Positions 15,412-22,444 of a stretch of 22,444 nt of DNA are shown one piece after another. Source of the DNA: a virus; the IMG/VR virus record IMGVR_UViG_3300031565_011003, positions 1-22,444 of that record. One strand, 5' to 3'. Each line of letters starts with the position of its first letter. Within the stretch, counting starts at the first letter, position 1. The position numbers and the translations under genes were made by a program. The notes beneath the pieces are model-generated. The model ran no database searches. It worked only from the letters and a program-made list of their open reading frames with translations, and was not told the origin of the DNA.

Positions 15412-18353
15412 ACGAGACGAGAACCGAAACCTACCCGACCGCCATCGGCCCGGTGGAGCTGACATCCAACTGGGAGGCGCTGCACCTGGTCTTCCGGCGG
15501 CGTTGCGGGGGCGAGCGGTTCCGAGAGAAGCCCATAGAGGTTACGGTCAGGCAGGTGCCCGTCGAGCAGATGCAGTCCGCTCCCGAGGGCGCACTGCTGA
15601 TCATGGATGCCACGGTGATCGCGGACGCCGATGGTATCTACGCCGAGGTGCCCGATCCGAGCTTCTGCGCTGGCGTGATTCTCGATTGGCTGTGGCTGGC
15701 CCTGGCGAAGTTCTGCAAACCCGAGGGTTGGGAGTTTCTGCACGCGGCGGCGGTGGCGGACCAGCAGGACGTGACCCTGATTGCCGGGGCATCGGGAAGC
15801 GGAAAGACGACGGCACTCCTGGCGATGATGGACGCGGGCGCGCAGTACCTCAGCGATGACGCCGTGCTGCTGGACCCCAAGACCGGCATGGTGTATGCGT
15901 GGACGCGGGACTTGCACCTGCTGCCCTCGCAGATGCAGGAGCGCTGGCCCGAACTCATAGGGGAGACGCTGGATTTCAACGGAAAAGTGCGTGTCAGTCC
16001 GCAGGCGCTGGGGCATGACGCGAGCATTGGCGGAAGGCTACGGCGGGCACTGGCGCTGGCGGGAGAAGGGGAGGGCCTGGAGCTCTCGCACAAGGGGGTC
16101 GGCCTCGAGGAGGCGATAGGCGCCGACGTGCTCGCTCCGTTCTGCCCGATTGAGTGGTGGGGTGCGAAGCCGGCGGATCTCGCGGAGAGAGTGGCGGCGC
16201 GGGCGCTGCCTGCCTGCCCTCCGTTGGCGGTCTGCACGCCGTTCTCGGGCAAGGCCTGGGCGCTCGGAGATTGGATCGCCTCCTTCCTGCGCCTCAATAT
16301 CCCCGGCGATGCGCATCTCCTCTGGCTCTGCAACTCAGACGACGATGAGTTTTGGCGGGCGCTGCAGGAGCAGGCGGCGTTGCTCGCCTCGAGTTACCCA
16401 CATATCCAGCTGTGGCGAGACACGCACAGGGTCGGCGTGAAAGACCGGCAGGTCGCCTACCTCTGGCAGCAGCTTAGGACGCGGATGCCCGACGGGGTTG
16501 AGCTTGTCATGTCTCTCGAGGACGACGTTCTCCCGGATGCAGGGGCGTTCGAGGCGCTACTGCGCGAGTGGAGCCGGCGCGAGGGTCGGGACATGGTCGG
16601 GGTGCCGGTCGCCCATACCTATATGCTGGGCGAGGTGACGGCGCTCGCCTGGGTCTACGAGACGGCCGGGCCCACTACCGATGCGCGATTCCTGATAGCG
16701 GACGGCGTGGCGGCGCGGGAGGCAATGCCCCGGCTCGGGCCCGCCCAGGTGAGCGGACTCTCCTTCTCCTGTGCGATGGTATCGCGTGACCTCTTCGACT
16801 CCGCTACCCTGGCGCCGGGTGGGGACGCGTACGTCGCCGGCGGCTACGATCACCAATTCTGCATGGATATCGCGGCCAAGGGCGCCTTGATCGTCGCCCA
16901 TTGGGGCATCGGCTCTGTGCACCTCAAGCAGACTGGCGGGGGCATCCAGCAGGTTCGCCTGAATGCCAAGGCAGTGCTTCTGGTGGGTACTGGCCCCGAT
17001 CCCGGAGACGGCACGCGCTACGAGGTGGCGGGTCGCGTGAGCCCAGACGAACTCATAAACCGCCTCGGAGATGCTGAATATGCGCTCTTCGTCTCGCCTG
17101 CACAGGCTGTGACCCCCGCTTACGTGGACGCGCTGGTCGACCACCTAACCTGGCACCCCCAGGTTGGCTCTGTCTGGGGCTACCAGAGGCGTTCGGACGG
17201 GAGGATGACTCCTGCGTCGGGGGCGGGCGTTCTCGTGCGCCTACAGGCGTGTAGGGGCGCCAGGACTGGCGAACTGGATGCCCTGCGAGCCTGGCTCTGC
17301 ACCGAGGGTTGGCATGAGCACCACAGTGACCGGGCTTGCCTGGATTATCTAGGATCAGAAGAGCCAGTCGCCTATAGCCCGCCGCGGGACAGACGACGCA
17401 TCGTGAGTCCATACCGAGTACTCATGCTGAACCGGGACCGCTGGCGAGGCACGTGGCCTGGCTTCGGCGGTGACTTTACGCAGATCGAGGGCTACCGCAA
17501 GGGCCTGCGGGCGCTGGGGGTCTATGCCGACCTGCGGAGCGGTGCTTTCTGGTGGCACGATGCCTATCAGATCATCCACCTGCACCACCACCAATACGAC
17601 TGGGCATGGGAGGCGGCCGAGACCTGCGATGGGTGGCGGCCAGTGGTGCTGTCGGCAATCACCCACGGCAAGCCCACCCGCGACATCATGGGTAGAGCAG
17701 TTGGGCTGGCGGATCTGATCGTCTGCTACTCAGAATCCGAGGCCGCCTTCATCGAGCACCGCTTCCCGGAGAAGAAGGGGCGGACGCGAGTCGTGCCCAT
17801 GGGCGTTGACTCAGCACTCTTCTCGGCGAACGGGAAAGTGGAAGCGGAGCGGTCTGTGCTGATGTGCGGGAAGATCTGCGACTACAAGAACCAGCTCGCC
17901 GTCCTCGAGGCCTGCAAACGCCTCGACGTGCCGGTGCGCTTCGCCGGCTTCAATGAGGATCCGATACACGATCCGTATCTCGACGAGTTCGCGGCCGCGG
18001 TCGCCGCCTATCCTAAGGCCGAGTTCCTCGGCTTCCTGCACGGCGAGGACCTGCGAGATGCGTACGATCGTGCGTGGGTTCACGCGAACGCCAGCCGCTT
18101 CGGACCTTTCGAGCAGGTGTCACTCGACGCGTTGGCCCGGCGCTGCAATGTCGTTCACACACAGAACTCCTGGGCCGCGGAGATGTTCGGGAAGGTCGGC
18201 AGCCTGTGCGATCCCGATGATGTGGACAGCATCGCCGAGGCGATCGACACCGAACTCAAGCGGCGACGCGGTTGGGCGAACTGTCGCCCGCCTACCTATG
18301 TAGAGGCGGCCCGCTCACTGATGGGGGTCTACGAGGAGGCATTGGCGCGATGA
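15408..18353 (+). CDS. HprK-like P-loop kinase / GT-A / GT4 glycosyltransferase fusion
   Basis: A 981-residue multidomain protein. (1) Residues ~105-240: HprK-related P-loop domain with FLHAAAV (111-117), Walker A GASGSGKTT (127-135) and LSDD (148-151); this is the arrangement of HprK C-terminal-like kinases, including lasso-peptide kinases. (2) ~270-515: GT2-like GT-A domain with a DXD-like SLEDDVLPD (EDDV at 371-374) and an acceptor-side GGYDHQFCMDIAAKG. (3) ~520-650: a weaker GT-A-like segment (YALFVSPAQAVTPAYVDALVDHL) that may be degenerate. (4) ~668-981: GT4 domain (LADLIVCYSESEAAFI, RVVPMGVDSALF, FGPFEQVSLDAL). No transmembrane segment or signal peptide is seen. The GTG start at 15408 overlaps a seven-codon minicistron. 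The stop overlaps the next gene (ATGA). The substrate is unknown; likely a nucleotide-sugar-dependent modification linked to a phosphorylation step. Confidence 0.8.
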   Translation: MNETRTETYPTAIGPVELTSNWEALHLVFRRRCGGERFREKPIEVTVRQVPVEQMQSAPEGALLIMDATVIADADGIYAEVPDPSFCAGVILDWLWLALAKFCKPEGWEFLHAAAVADQQDVTLIAGASGSGKTTALLAMMDAGAQYLSDDAVLLDPKTGMVYAWTRDLHLLPSQMQERWPELIGETLDFNGKVRVSPQALGHDASIGGRLRRALALAGEGEGLELSHKGVGLEEAIGADVLAPFCPIEWWGAKPADLAERVAARALPACPPLAVCTPFSGKAWALGDWIASFLRLNIPGDAHLLWLCNSDDDEFWRALQEQAALLASSYPHIQLWRDTHRVGVKDRQVAYLWQQLRTRMPDGVELVMSLEDDVLPDAGAFEALLREWSRREGRDMVGVPVAHTYMLGEVTALAWVYETAGPTTDARFLIADGVAAREAMPRLGPAQVSGLSFSCAMVSRDLFDSATLAPGGDAYVAGGYDHQFCMDIAAKGALIVAHWGIGSVHLKQTGGGIQQVRLNAKAVLLVGTGPDPGDGTRYEVAGRVSPDELINRLGDAEYALFVSPAQAVTPAYVDALVDHLTWHPQVGSVWGYQRRSDGRMTPASGAGVLVRLQACRGARTGELDALRAWLCTEGWHEHHSDRACLDYLGSEEPVAYSPPRDRRRIVSPYRVLMLNRDRWRGTWPGFGGDFTQIEGYRKGLRALGVYADLRSGAFWWHDAYQIIHLHHHQYDWAWEAAETCDGWRPVVLSAITHGKPTRDIMGRAVGLADLIVCYSESEAAFIEHRFPEKKGRTRVVPMGVDSALFSANGKVEAERSVLMCGKICDYKNQLAVLEACKRLDVPVRFAGFNEDPIHDPYLDEFAAAVAAYPKAEFLGFLHGEDLRDAYDRAWVHANASRFGPFEQVSLDALARRCNVVHTQNSWAAEMFGKVGSLCDPDDVDSIAEAIDTELKRRRGWANCRPPTYVEAARSLMGVYEEALAR

Positions 18354-19015
18354 TCGGACTGCCCACGAGGGTCCATATCGGTATCAGCTACGCGTGCAAT
18401 ATCCGCTGCCTGTCTTGTCTCCAGGGGGCGACGCCGGACGGACCGTTGATGCCGTGGGAGACTTTCAAGCGCGTGCTGCGGCTGGTGGGACCGGGATGCG
18501 AGACCTTGCTGTTCGGCCGGGGCGAACCCTTGTTGCACCCGCGGTTCCGCGACATGGTGGCGGCGGTGGCGGGGCGCGGCGGCGTGCCGAGCACCACCAC
18601 GAATGGGACGCTACTGAATGCAGACACGATACCTTCCCTTGTTGATGCGGGGCTTGCCGGCGTGTCCATCTCTATCCACGGCGCCGACGCGGCTACTCAC
18701 GAGCGCCTTCAGGTCGGCGTTGACAGCGAGGCGGTCTGGCGGGGTATCGCCGAGTGCCGGGCCGCTGGAATCGGCGTGATACTGGCGACGGTCGTAATGC
18801 AGTCCACCATGGAGCAATTGCTTCCGATCGCCGAGCGCGGGAAGATCCTAGGCGTGAAGGCCGTTGCTTGGCTGCGCATGATGCACGACGGCTCGCTGAA
18901 CGCCGAGGACCCGTTCCTACCCGACAGGGCGGCCGAGAGCTGGGCGCGGATCGAAGGGTTGCGGGGTCGACTGCCAGAGGGAGTGAGATACTATGACAAC
19001 CTCGGCACGCGCTGA
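18350..19015 (+). CDS. Radical SAM enzyme, core domain only
   Basis: Predicted radical SAM catalytic core of 221 residues. The 4Fe-4S/SAM motif is C16-x3-C20-x2-C23 (ACNIRCLSC) in the N-terminal IGISYACNIRC context. A GRGEP in LFGRGEPLLHPRF replaces the usual GGEP. TTTNGTLLN and VSISIHGADAATHERL follow, as in SPASM-type radical SAM enzymes. The start at 18350 has GAGGAGG at 18333-18339 and a 4-nt overlap with the upstream stop. The expected C-terminal SPASM domain is absent here but begins the next gene, which overlaps by 23 nt in a different frame. The two products therefore probably act as one enzyme. SPASM enzymes usually modify peptides or proteins, or oxidise sugar-type substrates; which applies is not known. 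Confidence 0.85.
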   Translation: MIGLPTRVHIGISYACNIRCLSCLQGATPDGPLMPWETFKRVLRLVGPGCETLLFGRGEPLLHPRFRDMVAAVAGRGGVPSTTTNGTLLNADTIPSLVDAGLAGVSISIHGADAATHERLQVGVDSEAVWRGIAECRAAGIGVILATVVMQSTMEQLLPIAERGKILGVKAVAWLRMMHDGSLNAEDPFLPDRAAESWARIEGLRGRLPEGVRYYDNLGTR

Positions 19016-20519
19016 AACCTACTGCACGATGCCCTTCGTGGGCATCTACGTCCAGGAGGACGGGACTATCTATCCGTGCTGTTTTGCGCCCGGGAACATG
19101 CCGCCCTTCGGCAATGCCAACACGGACGACGTCGAGCAGGTCTGGCAGCAGGGCATGGAGGGCCTCCGCCAGCGGATGCTCACTGGCGATATGCCGGGGC
19201 CCTGCCGGAACTGCACCATGTCGGCGAACTACCTCCAGCCGCTGCCGCAACCGGCGCCACCGGCCATAGCATCGCCCTCGGGTCCCGTTGATACGGGCAG
19301 GGAGTCCTGGGTCTTCCGTGTCCCCGAGCGGGAATTCCTCCGCCTCTGCGCGATGATTGACCCGGATTGGGCATCTATGCGGCAGATCGCCCGGACGGCG
19401 CTTGACTATGGCGTGCTTCGTCGAACCGCCCTCCTCCACCAGCTCGACGGCGTGGTGGCCTGGCGGTTGCTCGACGACCGCATGGACGGTATCGCGCCGA
19501 ACATCGTGCGTGATGACTGCCAGAGATACGTCGACCACCTTGCCGGCTACAATCGGCCCAGGTGGGAGGAATTCGCGAGATTCGAGGCGGCGGTCGAACG
19601 AGCAGGGCTGCCCCATGTGGTGAAGGGAGGGCCTGCCCAATATGCTCCATTGGGGATTAGTGGGTGGCCGCGCTCGTGGGCCGACTTCGATATGTACGGG
19701 ACGGCCGACTCAATTGCACCCATCCTGTCAATCGCTATCGAAGCGGGGGCCGAATCAACACAGTTCGAGCAATACGAATGGTTGCTCCGCCTGCCGGGAG
19801 GCGCGTGCATTGATCTTGAGGTTGATCTAATCGAACGCGATGAGTCCGCCTTTGGCATGGTGGAGAAGAGTCAAGTCTGTTCGATTCTCGGATGCGATAT
19901 TCGCATTCCTGCGCCGGAAGCCAACGTGGCTCTCATGGGGTACGCAACATGGAGCGCGCTGACTATATCGGCGGCACGACTGCCTTTATGGGGCCTGGCT
20001 CGTCTTGCGGCCTGGACAACGACGCCCAACTTCCAACGGTCTGTCCTTTCCAAGATGCTATGCCAGAGCATAGAGGGCTACCGAGGCGACCCCGACTGGC
20101 CGGAATCCTGGCGGCAGCAAGGTGTTCCGCAGAGGAATGCCGATGGCTACTATAGCCTGCAAACCCTGCTCATGGCTGACAGAGCGTATGGGCTTAACAT
20201 AGGCGACCTGGGCGACTTGGTCAGCCCACACCCCGTTGGGGACCCTCTCATATTGACGGCGGGGCCGTGTACCCTGCAAGACCGCGTGTCCGAACAACCA
20301 TTGCCCAACCGCCTCTATACCTGGGCGCGCGAGTTGGCAGACGAGGAACTTCTCTTCGATATGGTCGAGGGAATAGATGCCAGGGTGGCCGCGGGAATCT
20401 GGGTTGAAGTTGAGGGCATTGATCGCCTCCTCTTCAGATATGACCGCACTGCTGACCGGAACACAATAGAGATTGACGATAGCGCCCCGAGACTCAAGGG
20501 AACCCACAAGGGAACTTAA
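18993..20519 (+). CDS. SPASM domain fused to NTP_transf_5-like nucleotidyltransferase
   Basis: A 508-residue two-part protein. Residues ~9-80 form a SPASM auxiliary-cluster domain: YCTMPF (C11), then VQEDGTIYPCC (C29, C30), FGNANTDDVEQVW and GPCRNC (C71, C74). This is the part missing from the radical SAM gene upstream. Residues ~105-400 resemble the NTP_transf_5 family: a helical LRLCAMIDPDWASMRQIARTAL, then GLPHVVKGGPAQYAP (KGG 211-213), and SWADFDMYG with D231 and D233 in the 'K-G-P...R---DID' motif. The remainder (400-508) is beta-rich and unassigned. The ATG at 18993 has GAGGGAG 9 nt upstream and overlaps the upstream gene by 23 nt. Composition becomes less GC-rich after about 19640. The nucleotidyltransferase call is weaker than the SPASM call. 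Confidence 0.72.
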   Translation: MTTSARAETYCTMPFVGIYVQEDGTIYPCCFAPGNMPPFGNANTDDVEQVWQQGMEGLRQRMLTGDMPGPCRNCTMSANYLQPLPQPAPPAIASPSGPVDTGRESWVFRVPEREFLRLCAMIDPDWASMRQIARTALDYGVLRRTALLHQLDGVVAWRLLDDRMDGIAPNIVRDDCQRYVDHLAGYNRPRWEEFARFEAAVERAGLPHVVKGGPAQYAPLGISGWPRSWADFDMYGTADSIAPILSIAIEAGAESTQFEQYEWLLRLPGGACIDLEVDLIERDESAFGMVEKSQVCSILGCDIRIPAPEANVALMGYATWSALTISAARLPLWGLARLAAWTTTPNFQRSVLSKMLCQSIEGYRGDPDWPESWRQQGVPQRNADGYYSLQTLLMADRAYGLNIGDLGDLVSPHPVGDPLILTAGPCTLQDRVSEQPLPNRLYTWARELADEELLFDMVEGIDARVAAGIWVEVEGIDRLLFRYDRTADRNTIEIDDSAPRLKGTHKGT

Positions 20520-20522
20520 GCG

Positions 20523-22076
20523 ATGGCCGAGCGGATCTGGGAATACGAAATCCAAGGCTCTGCGCCCGGCGCGGGCCGCCCCGGCCTCTACTCCAGCGAT
20601 CCTGGCGACACGGTCGGCTGGCTCTGGGAGGAGCCCGCGGACATAGCGCAGGGGCACATTATCCTGCGGCTGATTCTCGGCAACCCGAACGCGAGCAACG
20701 CGCCGTGGGCGGGCTGTAACGTCTACCTCTCCTATGACGATCTGAGCTATGCCCTCTTCGCCTCCACGTCACAGCGTTCGATCATCGGCGAACTGAGCGC
20801 GGCGCTTCCGGCGGGCGCGGGAACCTGGCAACCGGCGGCGACCTGCGATGTGGACATAACGGTGTCGCCGGGGACCCTCGTGACGACCGACGCGGCCAGT
20901 TGCCAGGCGGGTGTGAATCTCTGCCTGATCGGGGACGAGGTCTGTTCCTTCGTCGATGCAACGTTGATCGGTGCGAACGAGTACCGGCTGACGGGGTTCC
21001 AGCGCGGATGGTTCGACACGGCGGTTGTCCTGCACCCCATAGGCGAACGGTTCGCCATGCTGAGTTCATTGCAGGCGCGGGTGAGCCTACCCATCCCGGC
21101 CAAGGGGCAGACCTGGCATGTCAAACTCGCCTCGCTGAACATCGGGCGCGTCGAGATGGCAATGGGCGCCGCGGCACACCTGACCTTCGACGGGAAGGGC
21201 CTCGGCGCGACGCTGAACAACACGGGGCTGCATCTGCTCGACACGAACGCTTCCCACGACCTCATCATCGCGCCGGGGTCGGACCTCACCGCCGACCGCA
21301 TCCTCACGCTGACGACGGGGGACGCGGCGCGGACCCTGACCTTCGAGGGCAACGCCATCCTCAACCAGGACTACTCGACCGACTCGGCGACGGTGCAATT
21401 CGCCACGGTGACGCTCACCACTGGATTGCTGACTCCCCAAGTGGGGCCGGCCGCCGACGCTGACCTGCTCGGGTTAGCGCCTGGTGTGCTGACGGTGAAT
21501 GGATATGTAGATGCAGGAACAAGCTATGCGTCCCTTGCAGTACACCTGGCAGGATATCTACTTGTTGGCCAAATAGGTTCAGCTAGAGGCACAGCAATAG
21601 TTTCATGCCCTAACTCTACTACTGCTCCGAGCATAAGAGCCTGTATGTATGGCAACAACCTGTATTACGATCTCTCGGTTGTCGCCGGGTCACACGTTGG
21701 TTATGCAAAGGAAAGTGCTGCCCTCGGAGCATCGGGCATAGTGATGACTGGCCCCAATGCGGCCAGTGGAACCTTCAATTTCATTACGGCCAATGACACC
21801 AACGATGATACATGGGTCGTGACAACGGCCATGACATTGTCCGCAACGGCAATGGTAGTCGCTGGAACCCTCACCGTCAACGGCAACCAGACCGGGGCGA
21901 CCGATCATGTGTTCGATGAGTACGACGACCTCGCCCTGCTGCACGCTTGGCGGGATGGCGGCAAGCTCCCGTTCGCGAGAGGGGACATCCTGAACCACGA
22001 CCGACTGCTCCGCGATACGATCCTGCAACTGGCGGCGCGGATAGAAACACTGGAGGCGCGACATGCCACTCACTGA
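20523..22076 (+). CDS. Tail hub C-terminal part fused to a tail fibre
   Basis: A 517-residue structural protein. Residues ~30-185 match the C-terminal domain of GTA gp15 (Rcc01698-like): WAGCNVYLSYDDLSYALFAS, then VSPGTLVTTDAASCQAGVNLCLIGDEVCSFVDATLI, then YRLTGFQRGWFDTAV...HPIGERFAML, the family's 'Y.L..LLRG..GT...H..Ge.f.ll'. Residues ~220-455 are Thr/Ser/Gly-rich beta repeats of fibre type (LTLTTGDAARTLTFEGNAILNQDY). Residues ~460-517 (EYDDLALLHAW...DRLLRDTILQLAARIETLEAR) are a coiled-coil C-terminus, probably for trimerisation. The ATG has AAGGGA 9 nt upstream. The first half of the same hub is at 14045-15391. Residues ~320-450 (about 21480-21870) are clearly less GC-rich, suggesting a swapped receptor-binding module. 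Confidence 0.75.
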   Translation: MAERIWEYEIQGSAPGAGRPGLYSSDPGDTVGWLWEEPADIAQGHIILRLILGNPNASNAPWAGCNVYLSYDDLSYALFASTSQRSIIGELSAALPAGAGTWQPAATCDVDITVSPGTLVTTDAASCQAGVNLCLIGDEVCSFVDATLIGANEYRLTGFQRGWFDTAVVLHPIGERFAMLSSLQARVSLPIPAKGQTWHVKLASLNIGRVEMAMGAAAHLTFDGKGLGATLNNTGLHLLDTNASHDLIIAPGSDLTADRILTLTTGDAARTLTFEGNAILNQDYSTDSATVQFATVTLTTGLLTPQVGPAADADLLGLAPGVLTVNGYVDAGTSYASLAVHLAGYLLVGQIGSARGTAIVSCPNSTTAPSIRACMYGNNLYYDLSVVAGSHVGYAKESAALGASGIVMTGPNAASGTFNFITANDTNDDTWVVTTAMTLSATAMVVAGTLTVNGNQTGATDHVFDEYDDLALLHAWRDGGKLPFARGDILNHDRLLRDTILQLAARIETLEARHATH

Positions 22077-22305
22077 CCCACAGCGAGCAATCCTGACGGA
22101 ACTCGACGAGGCGAAGCAGGTCGTGGAGGGGGCGGTCCACCAGTACAACCGACTGCTCCGCATGGTGCGGGATTGGGATGAGGGCAAGGCGAGCTTCCTC
22201 ATCGCTGACATGACGGACGCTCAAGTGATAGCGGCGGCGCGGGCCAAGCTGAACGCACAACGGCTTCTCGTCATAGCAGCCGCGAATGCAATACCGGAAG
22301 TATAG
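22063..22305 (+). CDS. Small helical phage protein of unknown function
   Basis: An 80-residue protein with no family I recognise. It is mostly predicted helix (PQRAILTELDEAKQVVEGAVHQYNRLLRMV, then TDAQVIAAARAKLNAQRLLVIAAANAI), with a short hydrophobic end that looks too short and interrupted for a clear membrane span. GGAGG (22052-22056) sits 6 nt before the ATG. The start overlaps the fibre gene by 14 nt, so it is translated with it. Small helical proteins after fibre genes may be assembly helpers or lysis-cassette neighbours; no choice can be made here. Confidence 0.7.
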   Translation: MPLTDPQRAILTELDEAKQVVEGAVHQYNRLLRMVRDWDEGKASFLIADMTDAQVIAAARAKLNAQRLLVIAAANAIPEV

Positions 22306-22315
22306 GAGGCGAATC

Positions 22316-22444
22316 GTGAGGAAGGACAAGCAATCACAGAAACCAGTCGTAACCGCCGAGGACGCAGAGCGGATGTACGCGCAGGCGTGGCCGGCGAAGC
22401 GCCAGGCGGTAGGGCGGGAGGCGCAGGCCGCGCTCGACGCAATC
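22316..22444 (+). CDS. Hydrophilic protein, 3' partial, unknown function
   Basis: A new reading frame that stays open for 43 codons to the window end. The GTG at 22316 has AGGAGGC (22304-22309) at 6 nt, 10 nt after the previous stop. The visible residues are charged and helical (RKDKQSQKPVVTAEDAERMYAQ, then AKRQAVGREAQAALDAI). No family is recognised. It may be another small late protein. Confidence 0.6.
   Translation, partial: MRKDKQSQKPVVTAEDAERMYAQAWPAKRQAVGREAQAALDAI

Larger units (their letters stand above)
15392..20519 (+). other. Cargo island of modification enzymes between the two hub fragments
   Basis: Three genes lie between the N-terminal and apparent C-terminal parts of the hub: the HprK-like kinase/GT fusion, a radical SAM core, and a SPASM/nucleotidyltransferase. 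They share the tail genes' strand. I see no promoter, terminator, inverted repeats or transposase at the edges, so the island is probably co-transcribed with the tail tip and not a classical IS or transposon. Base composition dips towards its 3' end (about 19640-20519), suggesting acquisition from another source. Confidence 0.6.

Noticed and set aside
15392-20522. Island as an insertion sequence, retroelement or intein
   Set aside because: No transposase, reverse transcriptase, terminal inverted repeats or intein splice motifs (no Cys/Ser start with HN-C end at the hub break) were seen.
1-22444. CRISPR arrays, tRNA genes, rRNA, riboswitches, att sites
   Set aside because: Read-through found no repeat-spacer pattern, cloverleaf or core sequences; coding density leaves almost no room for them.

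Overview
This window looks like about 22 kb of the late structural region of a tailed phage or prophage with a long non-contractile (siphovirus-type) tail. All genes read on the + strand. They are tightly packed, most junctions are 1-14 nt stop/start overlaps, and the base composition is high-GC by eye. The tail-tip genes follow the order DUF2460, DUF2163, NlpC/P60 peptidase, large hub. This is the order of the alphaproteobacterial gene transfer agent (RcGTA gp12-gp15) and of many siphophages. The host cannot be read from the sequence, and no integrase, attachment site, lysis gene or tRNA is visible.

Layout. (1) 3-2481: a first surface-sugar-type cargo set sits on the head side. It has two related class I methyltransferases, the first cut by the window edge, and a GT4-type glycosyltransferase with a foreign C-terminal tail that may be a nested separate gene. 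(2) 2481-5221: head-tail junction genes, namely a gp6-like connector with an inserted beta-type domain, a small Cys-rich basic protein, a small zinc-finger-like protein, a head-tail joining protein, an HK97 gp10-like protein and a tail terminator. A rho-independent terminator at 5290-5327 closes this block. (3) 5405-11093: the tail shaft, with a major tail protein, a tail assembly chaperone pair linked by a T TTT TTA -1 frameshift site, and a 1367-residue tape measure protein. (4) 11090-15391: the tail tip, with a DUF2460 distal tail protein carrying extra domains, a DUF2163 Cys-rich hub, an NlpC/P60 peptidase and the N-terminal half of a GTA gp15-like hub. (5) 15408-20519: a second cargo island. 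It holds a 981-residue HprK-like kinase/GT-A/GT4 fusion, a radical SAM core protein, and a SPASM plus NTP_transf_5-like nucleotidyltransferase protein. (6) 20523-22444: the apparent C-terminal part of the same hub fused to a fibre, then a small helical protein and the start of one more gene.

The most striking feature is that the gp15-like hub appears to be split in two, with 5.1 kb of modification enzymes between the halves, in the same orientation and with no visible terminator or promoter of their own. The island should therefore be transcribed with the tail genes. Its combination (HprK-like P-loop kinase, two kinds of glycosyltransferase, radical SAM/SPASM, NTP_transf_5) resembles RiPP-tailoring or exopolysaccharide loci more than a usual phage accessory gene. 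Together with the methyltransferase/glycosyltransferase set at the start, it may be a virion- or host-surface modification system. The substrate is unknown, and no precursor peptide or PqqD-like gene is seen.
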